From: Paramicrobacterium humi
GTDB taxonomy: Bacteria > Actinomycetota > Actinomycetes > Actinomycetales > Microbacteriaceae
Length of the DNA stretch: 64,000 nt
Direction: 5' to 3'
Assembly: GCF_900105715.1 (NCBI RefSeq)
Contig: NZ_FNRY01000001.1
Span: 1,736,001-1,800,000 of the forward strand
The notes under the pieces were generated by a model. The model saw nothing but the letters and a program-made list of their open reading frames with translations. It did no database searches and was not told the origin of the DNA. This document shows, piece after piece, positions 9,024 through 17,997 of the stretch (positions are counted from its first letter, which is position 1; the number at the start of each line of letters is the position of its first letter). The position numbers were made by a program, and so were the translations under genes.

Positions 9024-9899
9024 TCAGCGCAGCTTCCGCAAGGCCTGACGGGCGGCACGCAGTTCGCGGCGGCTCTGCTGGACCCGCTCGTGCGTGTCGT
9101 CGCGGTGGCCCTCGAGCGTGTCGATGTCATCGTCGAGCGCGTCGAGGCGACGCGCGAGCTCCTGCAGCTGCCGTTCGAGATCGTCGCGCTGCGCCTCGAG
9201 CTCGTGCCGCTCGCCTCGTGCCTTGTCGAGCCGAGCGGTGAGCTCGGCGTCGTCTGCCTCGGCGCTCGCGGCCTCCGACTCGGCCTCGGCGACGGCGTTC
9301 TCCGCCGTTTCGCGGCGCTTCCGCGCGAGGTCATCGCGCTTGCTCGCGCGGCCCTTCACGGCTTTCGGCTGCGGTGTCGCATCTGCCGAGAGCGCGACCG
9401 CCGCCGCGATGTCGCCGTCGTCGGCGTCCGCCGTGAGCGGCGCCTTCACGAGCAGGCCGCCGCGCACCGCGTCGGCGACGGCGCGGTTCACCGCCGCGGC
9501 CTCGAGAGTCTGCTCGACCTCGCGCGCGATGCCCTCGCCCACGGAACGCTCGAGCTCCTCAGCGAGGGCGACAGCGTCGCGTGTGATCGCCGGCACAAGA
9601 CGCGCCCGCTCACGACCGGTGGCGCGCAGTCGGTCGGCGTCGAGTTCGTCTTGCGCTTCGGCGATGCGCTCTCCCAGCTCGGCCAGCTCCCCGAGCCGGT
9701 CGGGGTCGCGCCGCGCGAGCATGTTGATGACCCACGCTGCGACGACGGGCTTCGGGAGCTTCCGAATACGTGCCGCGACCAGCTTCTCCGCCGCGTTCGC
9801 GAGCGCCGTGCGGCGTTTCGTGAATTCGTCGAGCGGGCCCGCGTAGAGTTCGGCGGCCGCGTCGGAGAGCGCGGCGTCCATTGAGGCGCCGTCACCCAT
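9024..9899 (-). CDS. Conserved actinobacterial coiled-coil protein of unknown function
   Basis: 291 residues, no signal peptide or membrane segment. The N-terminal third contains a compact region (YAGPLDEFTKRRTALANAAE and PVVAAWVINMLARRDPDRL). From about residue 185 to 285 the sequence is an uninterrupted Glu/Arg/Ala-rich coiled coil. I recognise the type as a conserved hypothetical of high-GC Gram-positives but know no function. AGGAG seven bases upstream supports the ATG at 9899; that ribosome site overlaps the end of the SRPBCC gene, four bases away, so the two form an operon. Confidence 0.8.
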   Translation of the reverse strand: MGDGASMDAALSDAAAELYAGPLDEFTKRRTALANAAEKLVAARIRKLPKPVVAAWVINMLARRDPDRLGELAELGERIAEAQDELDADRLRATGRERARLVPAITRDAVALAEELERSVGEGIAREVEQTLEAAAVNRAVADAVRGGLLVKAPLTADADDGDIAAAVALSADATPQPKAVKGRASKRDDLARKRRETAENAVAEAESEAASAEADDAELTARLDKARGERHELEAQRDDLERQLQELARRLDALDDDIDTLEGHRDDTHERVQQSRRELRAARQALRKLR

Positions 9900-9903
9900 G
9901 CGG

Positions 9904-10431
9904 CTACTCCTGCTCGAACAGCGCGGCGTAACGGTCGTAGAGCTCGTCCCAGCCGGCGGCGTGGGCGGCGTCGCCGACGACGATGGGCGTGTCCTCGCCG
10001 TTCAGAACGGAGTCGAGGGCCTGCAGACACAGGTGCCAGCCCGCGGCGAAGCTCGGCGCCATCGTGCGGTCGTCGAACGTGTGGCTCAAGTGCACGACCG
10101 ACTCGTCCGCCGTCGGCGCGAGCTCGATGTCGATGCGGTCCTTGCCCCAGTCGAGGGAGAGCATCCGCTGCATCGCCGCCGTGACGACACGTCCGGGCGT
10201 CGCCGGCAGCTCAGGGTCGTCGACCTGGCGCAGCGCCACGACTCCCGTCTCGGTCAGATCTCGATCCGGCGCGAACGGCGCCCACCGGCGCACGACGTCC
10301 TTGTCGGTGATCGCCTGCCAGATCTCGTTGCACGAGTGCCCGACCGGACGCTCCAGGCTCAGCAGCCAGCGCCCCGCGACCTCGTTGATCTGCGCGTCGA
10401 TCGGATGCTGGGGGAGCGGCGTGTCAGGCAT
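9904..10431 (-). CDS. SRPBCC / AHSA1-like START-fold protein
   Basis: 175 residues. The family signature is the opening strand ERPVGHSCNEIWQAITDKDVVRRWAPF, followed by a long C-terminal helix (APSFAAGWHLCLQALDSVLNG) that closes a hydrophobic pocket. Such proteins bind small hydrophobic ligands or act with Hsp90-type partners; the role here is unknown. ATG 10431 is preferred because upstream residues in the same frame do not resemble the family. The 206 bases upstream (10432-10637) hold its promoter region; I see no RNA gene there. Confidence 0.82.
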   Translation of the reverse strand: MPDTPLPQHPIDAQINEVAGRWLLSLERPVGHSCNEIWQAITDKDVVRRWAPFAPDRDLTETGVVALRQVDDPELPATPGRVVTAAMQRMLSLDWGKDRIDIELAPTADESVVHLSHTFDDRTMAPSFAAGWHLCLQALDSVLNGEDTPIVVGDAAHAAGWDELYDRYAALFEQE

Positions 10432-10637
10432 GCACCCAGTGTGCGCGTTCCTGCCTGACACGTCCACCCCTTGCGGCCGCCGCGACTGGGCGCACCGTCC
10501 CGCTGCGGTGTCTCCCGAGCGGATCGATCCTGCGGGCGCTTGGGCCGTCACGATCTGTCGCGGGTTCGACAGTCACAAGAATTCGTAACGGGGCCATACC
10601 GGTTATCGCGCGGTCGGAGGTTGACTTGTTGTAAGGC

Positions 10638-12335
10638 TCATGCGTCGTTCACGAGAGTCGAGGGCGCGAGCCACACGGTGGTCTCTCCAGCCACGGCGCC
10701 CGCAGCGATATCGGCGCTGGCGAGTACGACCTCACTTTCATCGATCGCGTACGGCTCGACACCGAAGTTCGTCACGACGTGCCATCCATTCGGCCGCGCG
10801 AAGCGGAGCACGTCGTCGCGGCCGGTGTCGATCCATTCCAGGCTCTCGCCTGTCTGCAACGTGCATCGTAGGCGCAACGCGTTTCGGTAAAGCATCAGAG
10901 TCGACGCGGGATCGCGTTCCTCCGTGTCGACCGCCTGCCGCGCGAACCATTCTGGCTGTGGCAGGTGCGTACCGCCCTCGCCGAACCCGAACGCGGTTCC
11001 CGTCGCCACCCACGGCAGCGGGACACGGCATCCGTCGCGGCCGATTTCTGCTCCTTGCGTGCGGAAGAAGGTCGGGTCCTGGCGGTCGGCGGCGGGGATG
11101 CTGGCTACCTCGTGCAAGCCGAGCTCTTCGCCTTGGTAGATGTATGTCGATCCGGGCAGGCCCATAATGAACAAGGTCGCCGCCCTGGCCCTCCGTGCGC
11201 CTCTCTCCCGGTTGAGCAGAGATTCATCACCACCGTTCAGCAACCACTCTCCGCCGTGTCGGGTGGGCGCGGCGGCTCCCGCCTCCGACACGGGCAGACC
11301 GTACCGGGTTGCGTGACGGACGACGTCGTGGTTCGACAGCACCCACGTGCTCGACGACCCAGACTGCGCAGCGAGGGCGAGATTGTCGGAGATGATGCGG
11401 TGGAATTGTGCCGCGTCGAAGTCGGCTTCGAGGAGGTCGAAGTTGAAGGCTTGCCCGAGGCTCTCAGGGCGGGCATAAAGATGGATGCGGGAGGGGTGCA
11501 CCCAGGCCTCGGCGACGGCGGTGCGCGGCGGATCGTAGGAGTCGAACACCTCGCGCCACTCGGCGTAGATCTCGTGGACATCGTCTCGATCGATCAGAGG
11601 GTGGTTTCCGTCCCGCGGGATGAGCGCGAGTTCGTCCCTCGAGGGAAGGGGCTCGGTGAGGTCCTTGGTGAGCATGTGCGCGACGTCGATTCGGAAGCCG
11701 TCGACGCCGCGGTCCGACCAGAATCGCAGTGTCTTCAGGAAGTCCTCGTGCACCTCGGGGTGGTCCCAGTTGAGGTCGGGCTGTTCCTTCGCGAAGTTGT
11801 GCAGATACCACTGCCCGTCCTCTACCCGTTCCCAGGCCGACCCGCCGAAGACCGAGAGCCAGTCCGTTGGCGGCTCCAAACCGTCCGTCCCGGAACCTTC
11901 ACGGAAGATGTACCGTTCCCGAGCTGCCGATCCCCGGCCGGCAGCGAGAGCTTCTTGGAACCAGGCATGCTGATCGGAGGTGTGGTTGGGCACGATGTCG
12001 ACGACGACCTTGAGGTCGTGGGCGTGCAGCGCCGCGAGCATGGCATCGAAATCGTCGAGCGTGCCCAGGCGGGGGTCGACGTCACGGTAGTCGGCGACGT
12101 CGTATCCGCCGTCGGCGAGGGCGGAGGGGTAGAACGGGCTCAGCCACACGGCGTCGATGCCGAGTTTGTCAAGGTAATCGATGCGTGAGGTGATGCCTCG
12201 GAGGTCGCCCAGGCCGTCTGCGTTCGAATCTGCGAAACTGCGCGGATAGATCTGGTAGACGACGGCTTGGCGCCACCACGGCGGAAGAGCATCGGGTACA
12301 GGGGGTTCAGAGGCGAAATCGAGCGAGTTTGTCAC
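10638..12335 (-). CDS. GH13 alpha-glucosidase
   Basis: 565 residues. The four GH13 regions are visible: DIVPNHTS (region I), GFRIDVAH with the nucleophile Asp (II), AVAEAW with the acid Glu (III), and LSNHDV (IV). It is an intracellular exo-acting enzyme of the alpha-glucosidase / oligo-1,6-glucosidase group that releases glucose from imported alpha-glucosides. The start is GTG at 12335 with AAAGGA about ten bases upstream; an upstream in-frame extension is non-homologous. It is the last gene of the minus-strand operon with the two permeases and lipoprotein. It differs from the treXYZ enzymes, which are all larger. Confidence 0.93.
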   Translation of the reverse strand: MTNSLDFASEPPVPDALPPWWRQAVVYQIYPRSFADSNADGLGDLRGITSRIDYLDKLGIDAVWLSPFYPSALADGGYDVADYRDVDPRLGTLDDFDAMLAALHAHDLKVVVDIVPNHTSDQHAWFQEALAAGRGSAARERYIFREGSGTDGLEPPTDWLSVFGGSAWERVEDGQWYLHNFAKEQPDLNWDHPEVHEDFLKTLRFWSDRGVDGFRIDVAHMLTKDLTEPLPSRDELALIPRDGNHPLIDRDDVHEIYAEWREVFDSYDPPRTAVAEAWVHPSRIHLYARPESLGQAFNFDLLEADFDAAQFHRIISDNLALAAQSGSSSTWVLSNHDVVRHATRYGLPVSEAGAAAPTRHGGEWLLNGGDESLLNRERGARRARAATLFIMGLPGSTYIYQGEELGLHEVASIPAADRQDPTFFRTQGAEIGRDGCRVPLPWVATGTAFGFGEGGTHLPQPEWFARQAVDTEERDPASTLMLYRNALRLRCTLQTGESLEWIDTGRDDVLRFARPNGWHVVTNFGVEPYAIDESEVVLASADIAAGAVAGETTVWLAPSTLVNDA

Positions 12336-12402
12336 GACAGACGGGTCCTTTCGATGGGTTGCGTGACGGACAGGTGCAGACGCAGATGAGCCCCGGGGAT
12401 CG

Positions 12403-13290
12403 TCAGCCCTTGATTGCTCCCTGGGTGACGCCTTCCATGACCCAGCGTTGGGTGAACAGGTAGGCGACAATGGCCGGCGCCATGGCCATGAGGTAGGACG
12501 CGAACGACACGTTGTAGTTATTGCTGAATTGCGTCTGGAACAGGTTCTGGCGCACTGGCAGGGTCTGCAGTCCCGGATCAGAGATGATGAGCGAGGGCAT
12601 CATGAAGTCGTTCCACGCGTAGAGGAATGCGAAGATGCCGACCGTCGCACTCATGGGCGCCAACAGGGGGAAGATCAGCCTCCAGAAAGTCTGCCAGGTG
12701 CTTGCGCCGTCGATCCGCGCGCTCTCCTCGAGCTCTAGCGGAATCGAACGCAGGAACGCGGTGAAAAGCAGCACGCTGAAGCTCAGCTGAAACATCGTTG
12801 CGAGGATGATCACACCGAAGGGGTTGTCGAGCCCGACCCGACCCGTCAACTGGATCTGCGGCAGAGCGACAACTGGGAACGGAATGAACATCGCTGCAAG
12901 CAGATAGAAGAACGAGTAACGGAAGAGCCGGCGGTCCCAGTTGCGCACGATCGCATAGGAGGCGAAGGCGGCGAGCACAATCGTCGCGACGACGGTGCCG
13001 GCAGTGACCAACAGCGATATGCCGGCGCCGACGGGGAACTTCGTGAGGTTCCACGCCGCGACGAAGCCGTCCAGGCTGAATGGTGCGGGAAGCGAGAAGG
13101 CGTTGCCGTCGACGGCCTGCCCGGTCGTCTTGAAGGCCATCGAGATCGTCACATAGAGCGGAAGCAGCACCGTGACGGCGCACAGGATAAGGATGATCGT
13201 GCCGGACCAGTTGACGCGTTCCATTCGCGGCCGTTCCCGCCGACCGTGCGTCGTGATCAGCTCGGTGGCGGTGGAGAGTTGTGTCGACAT
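12403..13290 (-). CDS. Carbohydrate ABC transporter permease, MalG type
   Basis: 295 residues, six membrane segments, EAA loop ELEESARIDGASTWQTFWR near residue 190. It starts at the last base of the previous permease frame (13290 shared), giving tight coupling. It is the second channel subunit of the alpha-glucoside importer. As in the first cluster, no ATPase gene is present. Confidence 0.93.
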   Translation of the reverse strand: MSTQLSTATELITTHGRRERPRMERVNWSGTIILILCAVTVLLPLYVTISMAFKTTGQAVDGNAFSLPAPFSLDGFVAAWNLTKFPVGAGISLLVTAGTVVATIVLAAFASYAIVRNWDRRLFRYSFFYLLAAMFIPFPVVALPQIQLTGRVGLDNPFGVIILATMFQLSFSVLLFTAFLRSIPLELEESARIDGASTWQTFWRLIFPLLAPMSATVGIFAFLYAWNDFMMPSLIISDPGLQTLPVRQNLFQTQFSNNYNVSFASYLMAMAPAIVAYLFTQRWVMEGVTQGAIKG

Positions 13291-14201
13291 CAGAGTGCGT
13301 TCCTTCCGCGGGTCAGCGAGAGCTGGAGGACGGAGACGATAATTGCGACGATGAAGAAGATTGTCGCGTTCGCCATCTGGTAGGCGTAGTCACCACCGTT
13401 GAAGCCCGCGATGATCGTCATCGCGACGCTGCGGGTGGCAGTTCCGGGTCCGCCGTTGGTGAGGCCGACGATGATGTCGTATGCGTTCAAGAATCCCTTG
13501 AAGCCGAGGATGACGTTGATGACGACGTATCCCGCGACGAGAGGCACCGTGATGCGGGTGAGCTGCTGCGCCTTCGTCGCACCGTCGATTGACGCGGCCT
13601 CGTAGACATCGCCGGGGACGGAGAGCAGTCCGGCGATGTAGATGAGCAGTGTGCCGGGGATCGCCTGCCATGCGGTGACGATGACGATCGCGATCCAGGC
13701 GAGGTCGGAGTTGGCCAGAAGGCTCGTGGCAAGCCACGGGATCCCGGCAGCCTCTCCCGCAGCGGGCAGCGAATTTGAGAAGAGGAAGTTGAAGACGTAA
13801 GCGATGATGATGCCCGAGATCACCATCGGGATCACAAACACGGTGCGCAGTCCGGTTTTGAAACGGATGCGGGAGGTCAATCCGACCGCGAGCAGGAACC
13901 CGACGATGTTAACGACAATCACCGTTGCGATCGAGAACCCGAAGGTGAACAGGTAGCTCTGCAGGATCGCCGGGTCGCCGAACACGGCGATGTAGTTCGT
14001 CAGTCCGTTGAAGCTCCAGTCTCCGATACCGATCGAGTCAGTGAAGCTGAAGAAGATGCCGATGATGCCGGGGACCGTGATCGCAAGGGTGAACAGCAGA
14101 AGGGTTGGCAGCAGAAACAGATAGTAGATCGGCTCGACGCGGTGGCGGCTGTGCCGGGCGGTGCGCCGTCCGCCCGTGACGATGGTTGTGGTGGACGTCA
14201 T
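13290..14201 (-). CDS. Carbohydrate ABC transporter permease, MalF type
   Basis: 303 residues with six membrane segments and an EAA loop (DVYEAASIDGATKAQQL near residue 200). The ATG at 14201 overlaps the stop of the binding-protein gene (ATGA). It pairs with the MalG-type subunit encoded next. The substrate is inferred to be maltose, trehalose or another alpha-glucoside from the linked GH13 enzyme. Confidence 0.93.
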   Translation of the reverse strand: MTSTTTIVTGGRRTARHSRHRVEPIYYLFLLPTLLLFTLAITVPGIIGIFFSFTDSIGIGDWSFNGLTNYIAVFGDPAILQSYLFTFGFSIATVIVVNIVGFLLAVGLTSRIRFKTGLRTVFVIPMVISGIIIAYVFNFLFSNSLPAAGEAAGIPWLATSLLANSDLAWIAIVIVTAWQAIPGTLLIYIAGLLSVPGDVYEAASIDGATKAQQLTRITVPLVAGYVVINVILGFKGFLNAYDIIVGLTNGGPGTATRSVAMTIIAGFNGGDYAYQMANATIFFIVAIIVSVLQLSLTRGRNAL

Positions 14202-15499
14202 TTCGCGGACTCCTTCGTCTCGCTCGAGGGCACGGGCGCTCGGAACGCGACGCGTGCCCAGTCCGCGTCCATGGTTCGAAGCATCGAGGCCGGGTCGGCA
14301 CCGAGCATTATTGCCTGGGCGTAGTTGAAGACCGGGATGGTCTTGGGCACCAGCACCGACGGGCCCTGATAGATGCGACCGTCGTTGTAGTACTGGATCA
14401 TTCCTTCAATCCGTGGATCGTCGGGCGCTGGGGCATCTGTCGTCGGAGTGAAGCCGAGTTGCGAGGCGTTATAGGCCTCGATGTTCTTAGGCTCGTAGAG
14501 GAACTCGAGGAAGTCCCGCGCAGCATCCTTGTGATGCGAGCCCTCGGGAATCATCGCTGCCAGGTCCATATTCACTCTGACCGCGAGATCAGATGGGTCG
14601 TCGGTCATTGGCAGCGGGAATGTGCCGAGCTCGAGATCGGGAGATGTCTTGGCGATCTCGCTGAATGCCCACGGGCCCTGCAGATACATGGCTGCCTGGC
14701 CCTTAGCGAAGGCAAGATTGCCGTCTCCATAGCCGCGGCTTGCCGCATCCTCGTTGACGTACTTCTTCAACTCGATCATCTGGTCCATGGGACCAGCGAA
14801 ATCCTTCTGAAACGAGTATTGGGAGTCGGCGCCGACTTCTGCGCCTTCGGCGGCGAGGCCGTCGAAGAAGTCTATGACGTCAATCTGGCCGCCGAGAGCA
14901 TAGTCGTACCAGCCCTGACCGATCGTCCAGTCGTCCTTGAATGTGGCGTAGAAGGGCGTGATGCCGGCGTCCTGCAACTGATCGCACACGGCGAGTAATT
15001 CGCTCCAGGTCTGCGGAACCTCCAGTCCCTGCGCCGCGAAGATCTCCTTGTTGTAGATCACGGATGCCGCCATCACCGAGTACGGCAGCGCACTTATCCG
15101 GCCCTCACACGAGCCGTATTGGTCCATCAGCGGCTGTAAATCGTCGCGAGTGCTCTTCGCCGCGTCGGTGCCGGAGAGATCGCTGAGGGCGCAGCGTTGC
15201 ACGAAGCGGGCGACCTCGTAGTTGTAATTCGCCAGCATGATGTCCGGCGGGTTTCCCCGCACGAAGCTCGCCGAGACGACGTCAACGCCCGATGTGTCGA
15301 TTTCTACACGCACGTCGTCTTGTGACGAGTTGTACTCGCCAACGAGGTCGGTCATGAACTCAATCGCCTCACGTTTGCTGAATGTGAAGCGGATCGTCTC
15401 CCGCCCATCAGTTGAGCAGCCGCTCAGCAGCGCGCCGCTGAGAGCGATCAATGCTCCCATCGCAACGGCGTGGCGCACGCGCCTCCATTTTCCCGACAC
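14198..15499 (-). CDS. Sugar ABC transporter solute-binding lipoprotein
   Basis: 433 residues. The signal peptide carries a lipobox LLSGC with the lipid-modified Cys28. The mature part shows family 1 solute-binding features: the N-terminal EAIEFMTDLVGEYN, central KGQAAMYLQGPWAFSEI, and a Trp-rich end. The start is GTG at 15499 with GAGGA just upstream. It is the first gene of the alpha-glucoside operon, divergent from the ROK regulator with about 110 bases between that hold both promoters. It captures the sugar outside the membrane. Confidence 0.92.
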   Translation of the reverse strand: MSGKWRRVRHAVAMGALIALSGALLSGCSTDGRETIRFTFSKREAIEFMTDLVGEYNSSQDDVRVEIDTSGVDVVSASFVRGNPPDIMLANYNYEVARFVQRCALSDLSGTDAAKSTRDDLQPLMDQYGSCEGRISALPYSVMAASVIYNKEIFAAQGLEVPQTWSELLAVCDQLQDAGITPFYATFKDDWTIGQGWYDYALGGQIDVIDFFDGLAAEGAEVGADSQYSFQKDFAGPMDQMIELKKYVNEDAASRGYGDGNLAFAKGQAAMYLQGPWAFSEIAKTSPDLELGTFPLPMTDDPSDLAVRVNMDLAAMIPEGSHHKDAARDFLEFLYEPKNIEAYNASQLGFTPTTDAPAPDDPRIEGMIQYYNDGRIYQGPSVLVPKTIPVFNYAQAIMLGADPASMLRTMDADWARVAFRAPVPSSETKESAK

Positions 15500-15544
15500 C
15501 CTTGTCCTCGTTCCCGATCTGGCGAGCTAGATCGCCGATGATTA

Positions 15545-15561
15545 GATTTACTCGCAAAATC
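15545..15561. promoter_or_regulatory. Candidate operator for the ROK regulator
   Basis: GATTTACTCGCAAAATC has inverted arms GATTT/AAATC around a seven-base centre, in an AT-rich stretch between the divergent regulator and lipoprotein genes. ROK regulators commonly bind AT-rich inverted repeats in such positions. Only the sequence symmetry is observed; binding is inferred. Confidence 0.45.
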
Positions 15562-15611
15562 AATATCTGCAGGGCAGTATTGCAGAGCAAGACAGGAGAG
15601 GTCAAGAGTCT

Positions 15612-16820
15612 GTGTCGACATCAATTCCCACCCTGCCGGCGAGGCCAGCGAGCCTTGACGGAGTGCTCGCCTATGCCTGGACGTGCGAAGAGTTCACAGC
15701 TACCGAGGCGATGGAGGCGACAGGGCTCACACGATCAACCACGATCGACGCCATGGACGCGCTCGCGAGGCTTGGTCTCCTGCGCGAACTGCCCAATGCC
15801 CGACAAGCAGGTGATTACCGCAAAGGCAGGCCCGCACGCCGATTCGCGCTGCGCGACGACGCCGCCGTGCTCGTGGGGGTCGATGCAGGCCAGACGCACG
15901 TCTCCGCCACCGTCACCGATCTCCGATCCCGGCCACTGACCACGCGGCGAGCGACGTTGGGAGCAGAACATGACGAGGGTACGAGACGCGCTGCACTCGC
16001 CCTCGAGCTTGTCGACGAAGCGCTCAGTGCCGCAGGACGAGCGCGCTCCGACGTCCTCGCGATCTGCGCCGGCGTGGCCGCGCCGGTAAACGCTGAGGGA
16101 CGCTCGCCCCGACACCCCACCGGATTCTGGGAGCGAATGAACCCCGGCCTCATCGATGCGCTCGCCTGGGCACCAATCGCGCGAGTTGAAAACGATGCCT
16201 CGCTCGCCGCAGTCGCCGAGGGGGCCTTTGGCTCGGCAGTGGGATGTCGCAACTACATCGCATTGCTAGCGGGCGCCCGGCTCGGGGCAGGCGTCGTCGT
16301 GGACGGAAACCTGCTTCACGGTGCACACGGGGGTGTTGGCGAGATGGTGGCCTTCGAGCACGTCGATGGCGTCGGCACAGCGGACGGTCTCGGCGCACGA
16401 GCGGCCAGCTGGGCGGCCGACGTGGTGGCTCACGGCACAGCGGCGGAGGGTAGCGCTCTCGCTGCGATCCCGCTTAATCACCTCGATGGGCGTGCGGTTC
16501 TCGAGCTCGCCGCTCAGGGTGACGACGACGCCCACCGCATCGTGGAACGCATGGGAAGCGTGCTTGCGCGGATCGTGAGCGTCCTGGGGAGCATGTTCGA
16601 CCCGCAGCGCGTCGTCGTCTCGGGCGCGATCTCTGCCGGCGTCAACGAAGTCGTGACCGCCGCCGGCCAGGCTCTGCCGACGGACCTCGACCTTCCCGCA
16701 CCCGAACTGGTCGTATCATCGCTGGGAGCCGACATCGTCGTGACCGGTGCGATCGCCGCTGCCGCGGCGGACGCACGTGAGCGGGTTCTCGATGTCTGGA
16801 TGACCGACCTGGGAACGTGA
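15612..16820 (+). CDS. ROK-family transcriptional regulator lacking the zinc motif
   Basis: 402 residues. An N-terminal winged helix (ATEAMEATGLTRSTTIDAMD, about residues 30-50) is followed by a ROK sugar-kinase-like domain with VGVDAGQTHVSATV and the GGVGEM loop. The usual ROK zinc site (CxCGxxGCxE) and its His are absent: the segment after GGVGEM reads VAFEHVDGVGTADGLGARA with no Cys. It probably represses the divergent alpha-glucoside operon and is relieved by a sugar. The start is GTG at 15612 with AGGAGAGG ten bases upstream. Confidence 0.88.
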   Translation: MSTSIPTLPARPASLDGVLAYAWTCEEFTATEAMEATGLTRSTTIDAMDALARLGLLRELPNARQAGDYRKGRPARRFALRDDAAVLVGVDAGQTHVSATVTDLRSRPLTTRRATLGAEHDEGTRRAALALELVDEALSAAGRARSDVLAICAGVAAPVNAEGRSPRHPTGFWERMNPGLIDALAWAPIARVENDASLAAVAEGAFGSAVGCRNYIALLAGARLGAGVVVDGNLLHGAHGGVGEMVAFEHVDGVGTADGLGARAASWAADVVAHGTAAEGSALAAIPLNHLDGRAVLELAAQGDDDAHRIVERMGSVLARIVSVLGSMFDPQRVVVSGAISAGVNEVVTAAGQALPTDLDLPAPELVVSSLGADIVVTGAIAAAAADARERVLDVWMTDLGT

Positions 16821-16847
16821 CGTCTGTTCGGGCGGTGCAACGTCACG
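16816..16847. terminator. Hairpin between convergent ROK and ABC permease genes
   Basis: CGTGACGT and ACGTCACG form eight-base inverted arms over a 16-base loop, overlapping the ROK stop. A competing structure pairs GGCGG-CAACGTC (with a two-base bulge) with GACGTTGCCGCC about 20 bases further on. There is no clear T-run, so it is a candidate terminator only. Confidence 0.4.
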
Positions 16848-16905
16848 AGCGCACACGAGAGCCAGAGGACGTTGCCGCCTGATGCGCCGCGACTCGCGGC
16901 ATCCG

Positions 16906-17997
16906 TCAGCGCTTGAGCGCGTCGCCCCACTTCACGCGCGAGCCCATCTTCAGCAGCGAGTTCTCGTAGATGCGCGAGCCGAGCATGACCACGAGAGCGG
17001 CGGATGCTGCGAGCACGACGAGCGACAGGATCGGCTCCCACCACTGGGCCGTGCCGAGGAACAGCCGCATCGGCATCCCGACGGGCGCCGAGAACGGCAC
17101 GTAGGACATGATCGTGAGCACGAGTGGGTTGTCGTGGAAGAAGATCACGAGGAAGTACGGGATCATCACGAGCATCGTCACGGGAGTGGTCGTCGAGCCG
17201 ATGTCCTCCTGGCGCGAGACCATCGAGCCGGTCGCGGCGAACATCGCAGCGAGCAGCACGAAGCCGATCGCGAAGAACGCGACGAACCACACGATGGGCG
17301 TGCCGAGACCGAGCAGAAGCTCGTTCTGCCCGATGACCGTAAGGCCGATGATCGAGAGCACGGCGAGGGCGGCGATCTGCGCGAACGCGAGAATCGAGTT
17401 GCCGATCACCTTCCCGGCGAGCAGCGCGCGCACCGAGATGGCCGACATGAGGATCTCGACGACGCGCGTCTGCTTCTCTTCCACGACGCTCTGCGCGATC
17501 ACCTGCCCGAACGTCATCGCCGACATGAAGAACACGAGTCCGAAGCCGAGCGCGACGAAGTACACGATGAGGGGGTTCTCGGCGTTCTCGTCGAGAAGCG
17601 TGACGGTCGGTGAGATGCTGAACTGCGTGAGAAGGCTCGTGGGAACGTCGGTCTCGCCGATGAGGCGCACGCCGACCGGCGAGTCGTCGGGAACGACCGC
17701 GGCATCGACGGTGCCGTCGCTCACGAGCTTCTCGGCCTCGTCGACGGTAGCGACTTCCGTCACGTCGTAGCCGGGCACGTCCTCGAACAGGGCGGCGCTC
17801 GAGCCGACCGCGGCCACGGGCGTGTCGCTCTGGTGCTTGGCCACGAGACCGCCGACGACGAGGGCTCCGATCATGACGACGAAGAGGATGATCGTCGAGA
17901 TCACGAACGCCTTGCTGCGCAAGCGCGCCATGATCTCGCGCTGGGCGACGAGCCAGATGCTCTGCCCGAAACCGGGGGAGGCGGGAACGGTGCTCAC
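16906..17997 (-). CDS. ABC-2 type transporter permease (NatB-like)
   Basis: 363 residues. One membrane segment sits at about residues 32-54, then a large external domain of about 120 residues, then five more segments from about residue 175. This is the ABC2_membrane_3 / NatB layout, as in Na+ or drug exporters. The GTG start at 17997 overlaps the stop of the ATPase gene (GTGA), so they are coupled. The exported substrate is unknown. Confidence 0.88.
   Translation of the reverse strand: MSTVPASPGFGQSIWLVAQREIMARLRSKAFVISTIILFVVMIGALVVGGLVAKHQSDTPVAAVGSSAALFEDVPGYDVTEVATVDEAEKLVSDGTVDAAVVPDDSPVGVRLIGETDVPTSLLTQFSISPTVTLLDENAENPLIVYFVALGFGLVFFMSAMTFGQVIAQSVVEEKQTRVVEILMSAISVRALLAGKVIGNSILAFAQIAALAVLSIIGLTVIGQNELLLGLGTPIVWFVAFFAIGFVLLAAMFAATGSMVSRQEDIGSTTTPVTMLVMIPYFLVIFFHDNPLVLTIMSYVPFSAPVGMPMRLFLGTAQWWEPILSLVVLAASAALVVMLGSRIYENSLLKMGSRVKWGDALKR

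Noticed and set aside
9013-9024. Perfect 12-base palindrome AGCGCCGGCGCT at the uxuB stop
   Set aside because: It has no loop space for a hairpin and is easily explained by GC-rich coding ends; not listed as a terminator.
10551-10590. GGGTTCGA resembling a tRNA T-arm
   Set aside because: The flanking bases do not make a five-pair T-stem, and no acceptor, D or anticodon stem can be drawn around it. The sequence instead folds as a short TGTCG/CGACA hairpin.
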